From NCBI RefSeq assembly GCF_023715655.1, contig NZ_JAMBON010000003.1, positions 62,001 to 126,000 on the forward strand: a DNA stretch of 64,000 nucleotides, written 5' to 3'. Below are positions 24,922 through 31,730 of the stretch, piece after piece. Below the pieces are notes generated by a model that made no database searches, was not told the DNA's origin, and worked only from the letters and a program-made list of their open reading frames with translations. Source of the stretch: Oceanobacillus luteolus (GTDB taxonomy: Bacteria; Bacillota; Bacilli; Bacillales; Amphibacillaceae). The translations under genes were made by a program, and so were the position numbers. Each line of letters starts with the position of its first letter. Position 1 is the first letter of the stretch.

Positions 24922-25371
24922 TTGAACAAACACTTGAGAGCATTTTTGATTAAGTTCGTCGGTGCCGTGGCTATATTATATTTGATTTTAGGATTCAGTT
25001 TTGGTATGACATTTACGCAAGTGTTGGTTTTATCGATTATCTTAGGGGCGTTGGCATATTTGCTTGGTGATTTATTTATCCTGCCAAAGACAAATAATAC
25101 AATAGGAACGATTGCAGACTTCGGGCTTGCTTGGGCCGTAATTTACTTGTATATAGAAAATATGACTGCGATTGATAATACCTTTACGGCTTCTTTATTA
25201 GCAGCCATCGGTGTAACTTTTTTTGAAATATTTTTCCATCGATATGTGGAGGCCAATGTGTTTCCTGATCAGGAGGAACAAAAATACAAAAGAGGGTTTA
25301 ACTATCAAACGGAAATTGCAGAGGATTTCGATACGAATCAAATTCATAACAAGAATAAACGAAATCAGTAA
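24922..25371 (+). CDS. yndM: YndM-like membrane protein (DUF2512)
   Basis: A 149-aa protein with four transmembrane helices (AVAILYLILGFSFGMTF, VLVLSIILGALAYLLGDLFI, ADFGLAWAVIYLYI, TASLLAAIGVTFFEIFFH) and a charged tail. It fits DUF2512/YndM, found in spore formers. TTG start with AAAGGAGG 7 bases upstream. It follows the CotF pair on the same strand, consistent with sporulation-time expression. Function is unknown. Confidence 0.82.
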   Translation: MNKHLRAFLIKFVGAVAILYLILGFSFGMTFTQVLVLSIILGALAYLLGDLFILPKTNNTIGTIADFGLAWAVIYLYIENMTAIDNTFTASLLAAIGVTFFEIFFHRYVEANVFPDQEEQKYKRGFNYQTEIAEDFDTNQIHNKNKRNQ

Positions 25372-25378
25372 TAGATTA

Positions 25379-25418
25379 AGAAAAAAGGAAATTCGCAGGT
25401 TGCGTTTTTCCTTTTTAT
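25379..25418 (+). terminator. Terminator of yndM
   Basis: AAAAAAGGAAA..CGCA pairs with TGCG..TTTCCTTTTT. Confidence 0.85.
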
Positions 25419-25425
25419 TTTTTGG

Positions 25426-25453
25426 TTGAAAAGTGCATGGTTTATGATATAAT
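25426..25453 (+). promoter_or_regulatory. SigA promoter of the MATE transporter gene
   Basis: TTGAAA (25426-25431), 16 bases, TATAAT (25448-25453). Transcription should start near 25460, leaving a leader of about 180 bases before the TTG start at 25644. Confidence 0.75.
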
Positions 25454-25542
25454 ATTCTAATGCAGAAATTATAAAAACATAACCTCTTACTAATAGGGAA
25501 ACGAATAGTGGAATATGCTAATGTTGATGTGGGCTGTCGCGG

Positions 25543-25580
25543 AAGATCGTGGTTTTACGAACTTTTGGGCGGTCTTTTTT
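25543..25580 (+). promoter_or_regulatory. Attenuator-like terminator in the MATE leader
   Basis: AAGATCGT (25543-25550) pairs with GCGGTCTT (25569-25576), two G-U pairs, followed by TTTTTT. A competing hairpin uses TCGT (25547-25550) with ACGA (25557-25560). The element sits inside the leader, 63 bases before the gene, which is the form of a transcription-control riboswitch or attenuator. Confidence 0.6.
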
Positions 25581-25618
25581 GCTGGAAAAGAACTGCTTAT
25601 AAATTAGGAGAACGAAAT

Positions 25619-25639
25619 AATCGTAAAGGAGAAACGATT
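25619..25639 (+). promoter_or_regulatory. Hairpin presenting the MATE Shine-Dalgarno in its loop
   Basis: AATCGT (25619-25624) and ACGATT (25634-25639) flank AAAGGAGAA, so the ribosome site AAGGAG is the loop. The spacing to the TTG start is a longish 12 bases. Confidence 0.5.
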
Positions 25640-25643
25640 ACCA

Positions 25644-27008
25644 TTGAGTGTAAAAACAAATAAATATCAGGAACAGTCACTGTTCAGTATTACATGGCCG
25701 CTCTTTATTGAAATTTCTCTACATATGAGTGTAGGGATTATTGCTACTTTGATTTTGAGTGGGTATTCCGATAATGCGGTTGCTGGGGTTGGTGTAGCCA
25801 ACCAAATTATGAACATATTTATTCTTATTTTTAACGTTACTGCAATTGGTGCAACGATTTTAATTGGGCAGAACCTTGGAGCCGATAATATTAAGGTGGC
25901 CCGAAATTATGCAAGATCTGCATTTGGGTTGAATTTCTGGATTGGTATTGCGATGACCATTGTTGTAATTTTATTCGGTGGTATATTTTTAAACTTCTAT
26001 GGATTGAGCGGGGAAGTTTATGATTTTGCGCACACTTTCTTAGTCGTTACTGGTCTTTCCTTATGTATTGAATCGGTAGCGTTGGCATTAAGTGCGATGC
26101 TCAGAAGCTATGGCTATACGAGAGAAACAATGTTCGTGACGATAGTTATGAATATAATCAGCATTATAGGTTTCTTCATTGCTATATATGGTTTTGCCGG
26201 CATTCCAGTAACAGGGGTGGTAGGTGTATCTGTTGCGATCATCGTGGCTAGGATATTTCTTGTTTTTGCTCTGTTGTTTTTCGTTTATAAACGTCTGGCG
26301 ATTAAATTTAATCTGAAAGACATTCTGAAAATAGACAAAACAAATACGAAAAATTTGATGGGTATTGGTATCCCTTCAGCTGGGGAGCAGCTTTCCTATC
26401 AGTTTTCACAAGTGGTGATTACAAGCTTTGTAGCAATTATTGGTGATGCCGCTTTAGCAGCTAGGGTTTATATTTTAAATATATCCATGTTCTGTTTCAT
26501 GTTCTCAATTGCGATTTCTCAAGGTACACAGATCTTGGTGGCTCGTTATGTTGGAGCACAATTGTATGATAAAACATTGAAGCGGGGCTTGAAAACATTA
26601 AGAATTGCTTTCCTTGTTTCCCTCGTTATCTCATTAGTTATTGCATTAACTGGGGAGAGTTTACTTGGAATGTTTACAGAGGACCCATTAATTATTGCGG
26701 TTGCGGTACCCGTCCTTTGGGCGATTGTATTCATTGAACCTGGTCGTGCCTTTAACATGGTGTTGATGGGATCTCTGAAATCGGTAGGAGATGTAAGATT
26801 CCCAGTTGTGATCGGCATAATATCAATGTGGGGGATTGCGGTCGTTTTCAGTTATCTATTTGGTATCCATCTTGGTTTAGGTCTGCTCGGTGTTTGGCTT
26901 GCACAAGGAATGGATGAGTGGTTTAGAGGCATTTTCGCGTATCGACGTTGGAAGTCACAGCCTTGGCTGAGAAAGAAATTAGTTAAGCCGAATACAGAAT
27001 CAGTATAA
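25644..27008 (+). CDS. MATE-family multidrug/toxin efflux transporter
   Basis: A 454-aa transporter with 12 predicted transmembrane segments in two homologous halves, typical of NorM/MepA-type MATE antiporters. Family features are the N-terminal SITWPLFIEI, NIFILIFNVTAIGATILIGQ and the mirrored second half starting at GIPSAGEQLSYQFSQVVI. It exports cationic compounds using a sodium or proton gradient. TTG start; the ribosome site lies in a hairpin loop. The long leader with an intrinsic terminator suggests ligand-controlled expression. Confidence 0.9.
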   Translation: MSVKTNKYQEQSLFSITWPLFIEISLHMSVGIIATLILSGYSDNAVAGVGVANQIMNIFILIFNVTAIGATILIGQNLGADNIKVARNYARSAFGLNFWIGIAMTIVVILFGGIFLNFYGLSGEVYDFAHTFLVVTGLSLCIESVALALSAMLRSYGYTRETMFVTIVMNIISIIGFFIAIYGFAGIPVTGVVGVSVAIIVARIFLVFALLFFVYKRLAIKFNLKDILKIDKTNTKNLMGIGIPSAGEQLSYQFSQVVITSFVAIIGDAALAARVYILNISMFCFMFSIAISQGTQILVARYVGAQLYDKTLKRGLKTLRIAFLVSLVISLVIALTGESLLGMFTEDPLIIAVAVPVLWAIVFIEPGRAFNMVLMGSLKSVGDVRFPVVIGIISMWGIAVVFSYLFGIHLGLGLLGVWLAQGMDEWFRGIFAYRRWKSQPWLRKKLVKPNTESV

Positions 27009-27009
27009 A

Positions 27010-27036
27010 AGAAGGGGGATTATCCCCCTTCTTTGT
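27010..27036. terminator. Terminator between MATE and YtrABC-like operon
   Basis: GAAGGGGGAT and ATCCCCCTTC form a near-perfect palindrome with a T-rich right side. It can also serve the leftward permease gene that ends at 27041. Confidence 0.85.
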
Positions 27037-27040
27037 GTGT

Positions 27041-27796
27041 TTAAATTTTAACTGGTGCTCGTTTCGTTAAGAGGCGGATAAGGAATATAGGTACCAATAG
27101 AATGATAAATACGAGAACCAATGCCATGCTTTCAGGCACAGCTTCAAAGATTGAAAAACTCTCAAATAATGGATGGTCCATGGCTATTCTCAAGAAAGAA
27201 TCCTTTGCTACGATGATTAAAAGTGATATGGCAATGAAGCACAGGCCGCCAATTACTCCTAATCGATAAAAGGCAGTTCCAATCAGCCAACCGATAAGGT
27301 AAAATCCAAATATATTGATGCTGAATAAACCTAGTGATAATAAGAGGTTTGCTTCCATATCAACATGGGGAGTAAGAAGGATGCTCTGAAATATATCACC
27401 GATGAAATTTGTATCCGGGTCAGGCACAGCATGTAGCATAGATTGTTTTAAGTTACTTAGCACAAGTCCTTCAAAAATGGTAATAACATAAGCAATAATA
27501 GGTATTAATATCGATAAGCATATGCTAGCGATGATATTCCCGTAAAAATAGTTTTTTCTAGTTATTCCATTTTCTACAAAGTAGGGAAGGAAGTAAATTG
27601 AAATTATCCCTATTACGAGCATATAAACGTTACTTGCAACAAAAGCATGATTATAAAATGTATCGATTTCATCTGCAGAGAATACAAGTCTGACAATATT
27701 GACAAGGACGAGTATCCCCAAATACCATAATGTCCAGATGAGCTGTGCTTGCAGTAAATCAAAACCGATTCGTGAGAACGGTATAGGTTTGTTCAT
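27041..27796 (-). CDS. ABC transporter permease of YtrABC-like operon
   Basis: A 251-aa membrane protein with about six transmembrane segments (LVNIVRLVF, VYMLVIGIISIYFLPYFV, IIASICLSILIPIIAYVITI, GLFSINIFGFYLIGWLIGTA, GGLCFIAISLLIIVA, ALVLVFIILLVPIFLI). ATG 27796 has GAGGAGGATTGAG upstream and is 1 base from the ATPase stop, so the longer frame to 27895 is rejected. Third gene of a GntR-ATPase-permease operon. The substrate is unknown; YtrABC-like exporters respond to cell-wall stress in Bacillus. Confidence 0.8.
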   Translation of the reverse strand: MNKPIPFSRIGFDLLQAQLIWTLWYLGILVLVNIVRLVFSADEIDTFYNHAFVASNVYMLVIGIISIYFLPYFVENGITRKNYFYGNIIASICLSILIPIIAYVITIFEGLVLSNLKQSMLHAVPDPDTNFIGDIFQSILLTPHVDMEANLLLSLGLFSINIFGFYLIGWLIGTAFYRLGVIGGLCFIAISLLIIVAKDSFLRIAMDHPLFESFSIFEAVPESMALVLVFIILLVPIFLIRLLTKRAPVKI

Positions 27797-27797
27797 C

Positions 27798-28667
27798 TCA
27801 ATCCTCCTCCTTCGTGAGTTGAATAAACAAGTCATGCAATGAACTATGGCCGACTTGTAGCCCTTGCTGTTTGGCGCGTTGTTTTTCATCCTCACCGAAT
27901 GCTCCGTAGAGGGTGACAGAATGTGTATCGCCTAATTGTTCGTGGTGAATAATATCTTTTCCGTTGCTGAAAGTATCCACTGCCTGCTTACTTCCAATTA
28001 GTGTGACTCCCCGTGATAATAATTCTTCATATGATTCGTGGAGCAATAGTTTTCCGTCCTTTATGATCAGTACATCATCGAATAAATAATCCATTTCTGA
28101 TACGAGGTGTGTGGATAGAATCATAATGCGAGGGTGCAGTTCTTGTTCTTTTAGCAGTTCTTTATAAAATAAATCTCGAGCCGGAGCATCCATACCAAGA
28201 TAAACCTCATCAAATATCGTAATTGGAGTTCTGCTTGCTAGTGCTACAATCACATTGAATATCGATTGCTTTCCTTTTGATAGTTTAGATAATGGTTTCT
28301 TCAAATCCAGTTTGAATTTTTCGGCGAGTTGCAATGCGTAGTCGTAATCAAAATTCGGACGGTATCGATTGGAATCCTTCAACAAGGACTTGGCATTTTC
28401 TGTTTCACTGCTGAAATCTTTACTGTACATAAAAGTTACCTGCTGCATCACTTCTGCATTTTCAAAGGGAGCTTCACCTTTTATCAATAATTCGCCTGAA
28501 GTTGGTTCACGGAAGGAGCCGATAATGGAGAGAAGCGATGTTTTACCCGCACCATTTCTACCCAATAGACCATAGATTTTAGGTTCATTGATCTCGAAAT
28601 TAATATCCTTCAGAACATGCTCATGACGTCCATAAGCGAAGTTGAGATTTCTAGCGACTATATTCAT
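27798..28667 (-). CDS. ABC transporter ATP-binding protein (YtrB-like)
   Basis: A 289-aa ATPase. Walker A is GRNGAGKTS, the signature is LSKGKQS, Walker B is PITIFDEVYLGMD and the switch His is in STHLVSEMDYL. The family wording NEPKIYGLLGRNGAGKT is shared almost exactly with the ATPase at 62494, showing these are paralogs. It overlaps the GntR gene by 4 bases (ATGA). It should power the permease encoded next. Confidence 0.88.
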   Translation of the reverse strand: MNIVARNLNFAYGRHEHVLKDINFEINEPKIYGLLGRNGAGKTSLLSIIGSFREPTSGELLIKGEAPFENAEVMQQVTFMYSKDFSSETENAKSLLKDSNRYRPNFDYDYALQLAEKFKLDLKKPLSKLSKGKQSIFNVIVALASRTPITIFDEVYLGMDAPARDLFYKELLKEQELHPRIMILSTHLVSEMDYLFDDVLIIKDGKLLLHESYEELLSRGVTLIGSKQAVDTFSNGKDIIHHEQLGDTHSVTLYGAFGEDEKQRAKQQGLQVGHSSLHDLFIQLTKEED

Positions 28668-29041
28668 TCTTTTTCACTTCCTTTTACTTGCTTGATAAAC
28701 TTCAAAATTTCTTCATCGGTTATTTCTAATTTCTTAGCTTCCTGTACAAGGTTCACAATATGATCCTCAATGAATAATTGGCGTCGTTTGACGAGAAGTT
28801 TTTCCCTAGCTCCTTCTGAAACGAACATTCCAATCCCTCTTTTCTTATAAAGAATTTCTTCTTCCACAAGCTGATTAACTCCTTTTGAGACGGTCTGGTG
28901 ATTGATTTTAAAAAAATTTACAAGTTGATTTATTGAAGGCGCCTGGTCACCTGCTTGTAATTGTTTATTGATGATTTGATCTTCAATCTGCTCACGAACT
29001 TGAAGATAGATGGGTTTATCTTCGGTGAATATATTTCTCAT
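28664..29041 (-). CDS. GntR-family repressor (YtrA-like)
   Basis: A 125-aa short GntR regulator. The winged HTH is typical: IYLQVREQIEDQIINKQLQA, then GDQAPSINQLVNFFKINHQT and VSKGVNQLVEEEILYKKRG. A small C-terminal helical part, rather than a large effector domain, marks the YtrA subfamily. It heads its own operon with ATPase and permease and has a palindromic operator over its promoter, so autorepression is likely. AAAGGAGGG lies 7 bases upstream of ATG 29041. Confidence 0.9.
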   Translation of the reverse strand: MRNIFTEDKPIYLQVREQIEDQIINKQLQAGDQAPSINQLVNFFKINHQTVSKGVNQLVEEEILYKKRGIGMFVSEGAREKLLVKRRQLFIEDHIVNLVQEAKKLEITDEEILKFIKQVKGSEKE

Positions 29042-29081
29042 CGGCCGACCCTCCTTTAGTCGTTCTATGGTATTACGGTGT

Positions 29082-29126
29082 TACACTCGTGTGTATAACT
29101 ATAATAGTGGATGAGTTTATTGTCAA
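29082..29126 (-). promoter_or_regulatory. Promoter and GntR operator of the YtrABC-like operon
   Basis: On the minus strand: TTGACA (29126-29121), 17 bases, TATAGT (29103-29098). Immediately downstream is the palindrome TACAC-TCGT-GTGTA (29082-29095), over the transcription start. This fits repression by the encoded GntR protein. Confidence 0.65.
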
Positions 29127-29137
29127 TAGGCATACAA

Positions 29138-29182
29138 AGAAAAAAATAGCCCCATTCTACAAGTACTGTAGAATGGGGCTAT
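29138..29182 (-). terminator. Terminator of the class I aldolase gene
   Basis: AGCCCCATTCTAC and GTAGAATGGGGCT form a 13-bp stem. On the minus strand it is followed by seven T residues. Confidence 0.92.
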
Positions 29183-29189
29183 TCAACAA

Positions 29190-30083
29190 TTAATTTTTAT
29201 TTACTGAAGCATCATAAATGGTTTCCACTGCTTCATCAAGGGCTCGGTTAAATTCTTCATCCGTTTGATTGACATTCAGGTTTTGTGTCAGTGCCCTGGA
29301 GAAGCTGGCAACGATTCCTTTATTTTCTTTTAATTTCTCATTTGCTTCATCTAATGGATATCCACCTGATAGAGCAACTACCCGAATGATACGAGGGTGC
29401 TCGACTAATTCTTTATAAAGATTTGCCACGGTGGGGATAGACAGTTTGAGCATGACATCTTGGCCCTCAGCTAATTCGTTCAACTGCTTGAGAATTTCTT
29501 CTTTGAGAATCTCTTCTGACTGTGCTTTATCCTCGCTGAAAATATCTACCTCAGGCTCTATGATTGGTACCAGTCCAGAAGCCAGAATTTCCTTCCCGAT
29601 TTCAAATTGCTGTTCGACGATTTGGCGGATGCCTTCTGGATTTGCCTTTTTAACGACGGAACGCATTTTCGTGCCGAATATATTCCGTTCGTTTGCGCGG
29701 TCCAATAACTCTTTTAAATTTTCAATCGGTTTCATCAGTTGTACACCATTTTCTTCATCCGCAAGTCCCTTATCTACTTTTAGGAAAGGAACAATCCCTT
29801 TTACTTCTGCAAGATAATCCCCAGTGTACTTTCCTTCAATTTTTCGATCCATCGTCTGTTCGAAGAGAATAGCACCAAGGATACGTTCAGAATTAAAAGC
29901 AGGTGAGGTAATGATACGAGTACGCATGTCATGGACGAGGTCAAACATTTTCTCTTCATCATCATATTGATCTTCTGTTATCCCATAATTTTTCAGGGCT
30001 CTCGGTGTACTGCCACCACTTTGATCAAGCGCTGCGATAAATCCATTTCCGTTACGGATTCTTTCAACTTGTTTTTCCTGCAT
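29190..30083 (-). CDS. fda: Class I fructose-1,6-bisphosphate aldolase
   Basis: A 297-aa aldolase of the staphylococcal Fda type (metal-independent, Schiff-base). The beginning [20 protein letters not shown] is highly characteristic. Lysines in the barrel strands ([17 protein letters not shown]) include the Schiff-base position, and [12 protein letters not shown] is the phosphate-binding end. It cleaves fructose bisphosphate in glycolysis and works in reverse in gluconeogenesis. ATG 30083 has GAGGAG 8 bases upstream; the in-frame GTG at 30092 is too close. It is monocistronic with a strong terminator. Confidence 0.93.
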   Translation of the reverse strand: MQEKQVERIRNGNGFIAALDQSGGSTPRALKNYGITEDQYDDEEKMFDLVHDMRTRIITSPAFNSERILGAILFEQTMDRKIEGKYTGDYLAEVKGIVPFLKVDKGLADEENGVQLMKPIENLKELLDRANERNIFGTKMRSVVKKANPEGIRQIVEQQFEIGKEILASGLVPIIEPEVDIFSEDKAQSEEILKEEILKQLNELAEGQDVMLKLSIPTVANLYKELVEHPRIIRVVALSGGYPLDEANEKLKENKGIVASFSRALTQNLNVNQTDEEFNRALDEAVETIYDASVNKN

Positions 30084-30173
30084 GAATTCCACTCCTCTTC
30101 CTTGAGATAAGAGCTTATATGCTCCGCTTCTACCTTATTTTATCATTAAATATTGAAAAGTCAGTTTTTAAAT

Positions 30174-30554
30174 TTAATTAATAATAATCAGTTCACCATC
30201 TTGCAGCAATGGCTCACTTAACCAGCTGGAATGAGGGAAAATAAAGGTCCATGGCATACTTGTATTGGCCGTAACGGTTAAGCCTGGAAAAGAAAATGAA
30301 TGTTCCGCTACTGGATGATTGGTTTCATAATAGGATAGCTGCAGATTCTCGATAGGAAAATCAATGTCAGTAAAGTTATGGATAAGTACTGTAACAAGTA
30401 ATGCATGTTCGTGGTTAAATGCTTGTTTTATAGGCAAAAAAGTAATTTCTGTGTGTAAATCGTCTTTTGATGAGTTGAATAGTTTTATGATTTTCTCCCG
30501 ATCGTTTGGGGCAATCTGTTTGTCCCAGGCCGACTGGAATACTAATTGTTGCAT
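30174..30554 (-). CDS. SLAP domain protein
   Basis: A 126-aa soluble protein matching the SLAP (surface-layer-associated) domain pattern: LVFQSAWDKQIAPNDREKI, TFLPIKQAFNHEHALLVTVL, IHNFTDIDFPIENLQLSYYE, and NTSMPWTFIFP near the end. No signal peptide or membrane helix is present. ATG 30554 has GGAG 8 bases upstream. In other Bacillaceae such proteins accompany accessory Sec/S-layer assembly genes, but none are nearby here. Function is unknown. Confidence 0.7.
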   Translation of the reverse strand: MQQLVFQSAWDKQIAPNDREKIIKLFNSSKDDLHTEITFLPIKQAFNHEHALLVTVLIHNFTDIDFPIENLQLSYYETNHPVAEHSFSFPGLTVTANTSMPWTFIFPHSSWLSEPLLQDGELIIIN

Positions 30555-30770
30555 AGCAATCACTCCTTCGGTTAAGCGTAACAGAAATTGGTGATTGAAA
30601 CCAATATGGAAGTTGTATGGCTTTAAGAGGATTTATAAAGGTTATACCCGCTTAAGACAACTGAATATTAACTAGGTGTAAAGTTTTTCTAAAGAATTGC
30701 AAATAAATTTACCCAAAAATCTTTTTTATTAGGCTATAATAGTAGAGTAGCATATTTTAGGGGGATTAGA

Positions 30771-31049
30771 ATGACAACCATTAAGAAAGCAGCCAACAAA
30801 TTTTATGTGGGTGAAGACGTGAAGTCACCACTTGCTGAAATGACGTATTTGGAATCTAGTAAAACAATGCTCGTTATTGATCACACGTATGTCTCTGATG
30901 AACTTAGAGGTCAAGGTGTTGCTGGAAAGTTATTGGAACAAGTCGTTTTATATGCTCGAGAAAATAAGAAGAAAATCAAGCCTCTTTGTGTATTCGCAAA
31001 GAAACGGATGGAAGAAACAACGCAGTACCACGATGTACTGGCTGAGTAA
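30771..31049 (+). CDS. yjdJ: YjdJ-like GNAT N-acetyltransferase
   Basis: A 92-aa minimal GNAT protein of the NATD1/YjdJ family (PF14542). It has AEMTYLESSKTMLVIDHTYV followed by the acetyl-CoA loop DELRGQGVAGKLLEQVVLYA and IKPLCVFAKKRME. AGGGGG is upstream of the ATG. A TATAAT (30735-30740) provides a likely -10. The substrate is unknown; the small size suggests a compact substrate or partner dependence. Confidence 0.85.
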   Translation: MTTIKKAANKFYVGEDVKSPLAEMTYLESSKTMLVIDHTYVSDELRGQGVAGKLLEQVVLYARENKKKIKPLCVFAKKRMEETTQYHDVLAE

Positions 31050-31117
31050 TGTGACGTATTAAAACAATTTCTACTAAACTGGTAGTGGAAAATTTTTTAT
31101 CATAAAGGATGTGTAGA

Positions 31118-31351
31118 ATGATGTACCTGACTGTTAAGGAAACGGCAGCGTATTTATCGATGCCCGAGGAGAAGGTCACGGCACTTATTCTTCAAGGTAA
31201 AATTCGTGCAGTTCATGACGGAAATACCTTTTTGGTGAATAAGGAACAGTTTACTACACATTTTGAACAAGTGGAGAAATATCGGTTGATGATTCAAGAA
31301 TATTTAAATGAACCGATTCCGGAAGACATAGATGTAAAAGATGAAGATTAA
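31118..31351 (+). CDS. Excisionase-type HTH DNA-binding protein
   Basis: A 77-aa protein with a MerR-like excisionase helix-turn-helix (YLTVKETAAYLSMPEEKVTA, LILQGKIRAVHDGNTFLVNK), followed by an acidic tail (EDIDVKDED). ATG 31118 has AAAGGAT 7 bases upstream. No integrase, phage or IS genes lie nearby, so it is probably a small host regulator rather than a prophage excisionase. Its target is unknown. Confidence 0.8.
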   Translation: MMYLTVKETAAYLSMPEEKVTALILQGKIRAVHDGNTFLVNKEQFTTHFEQVEKYRLMIQEYLNEPIPEDIDVKDED

Positions 31352-31370
31352 TGACTTCATCGTGCTGAAT

Positions 31371-31396
31371 TAGGCGAGCATATAAGCTCGCCTTTT
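31371..31396 (+). terminator. Terminator of the HTH gene
   Basis: AGGCGAGC and GCTCGCCT flank a 6-base loop, followed by TTTTT. Confidence 0.88.
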
Positions 31397-31420
31397 TGGC
31401 TGGAAAAATAAACATCTGGG

Positions 31421-31466
31421 CTAGACAGCAACTACTTCTCCGTAGAAGCTGCAAGCACCCGTCTAG
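31421..31466. repeat. Nested inverted repeat, possible relict of an intergenic element
   Basis: CTAGAC (31421-31426) and GTCTAG (31461-31466) enclose a second stem built from CAGC..CTACTT and AGAAG..GCTG-like arms. The CTAGAC end resembles the end of the larger element at 45601-45774. It could also be a small hairpin with no mobile origin. Confidence 0.35.
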
Positions 31467-31529
31467 AAATGGAAATATATCAGTCAGTAAGATAAACTAA
31501 GGAATAGGTATAAGTTGGAGGGAATAGAT

Positions 31530-31718
31530 ATGCAGAAGCTTTTACTAGCACAGCTTGGAGTTATTGGTGTCATCTGGATTGGTATGGCATTCTTCTTTAG
31601 CGATATGACAGATACAAGTAAACGGATCTTTTATATCGTGACTTCCTGGCTGCTATTTATAATTGTGATGGTAGTGAAAAATTTTATAAGACAAAAACGA
31701 AACGATAAAGCCGAATAG
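31530..31718 (+). CDS. Small two-helix membrane protein
   Basis: A 62-aa protein with two transmembrane helices (AQLGVIGVIWIGMAFFF and RIFYIVTSWLLFIIVMVV) and a basic C-terminus (RQKRNDKAE). ATG 31530 has GGAGGGA (31517-31523) 6 bases upstream. It lies 12 bases before yfmR on the same strand and is probably co-transcribed. I do not recognise the family and assign no function. Confidence 0.7.
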   Translation: MQKLLLAQLGVIGVIWIGMAFFFSDMTDTSKRIFYIVTSWLLFIIVMVVKNFIRQKRNDKAE

Positions 31719-31730
31719 GATGGATTTCTA

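Noticed and set aside
25460..25643. Purine, preQ1 or yybP-ykoY riboswitch before the MATE gene
   Set aside because: Their core sequences are absent; only a terminator/anti-hairpin arrangement is visible, so the class is left open.
31118..31351. Prophage or integrative element signalled by the excisionase-like gene
   Set aside because: No integrase, repressor, structural or attachment-site features lie around it; neighbours are ordinary housekeeping genes.
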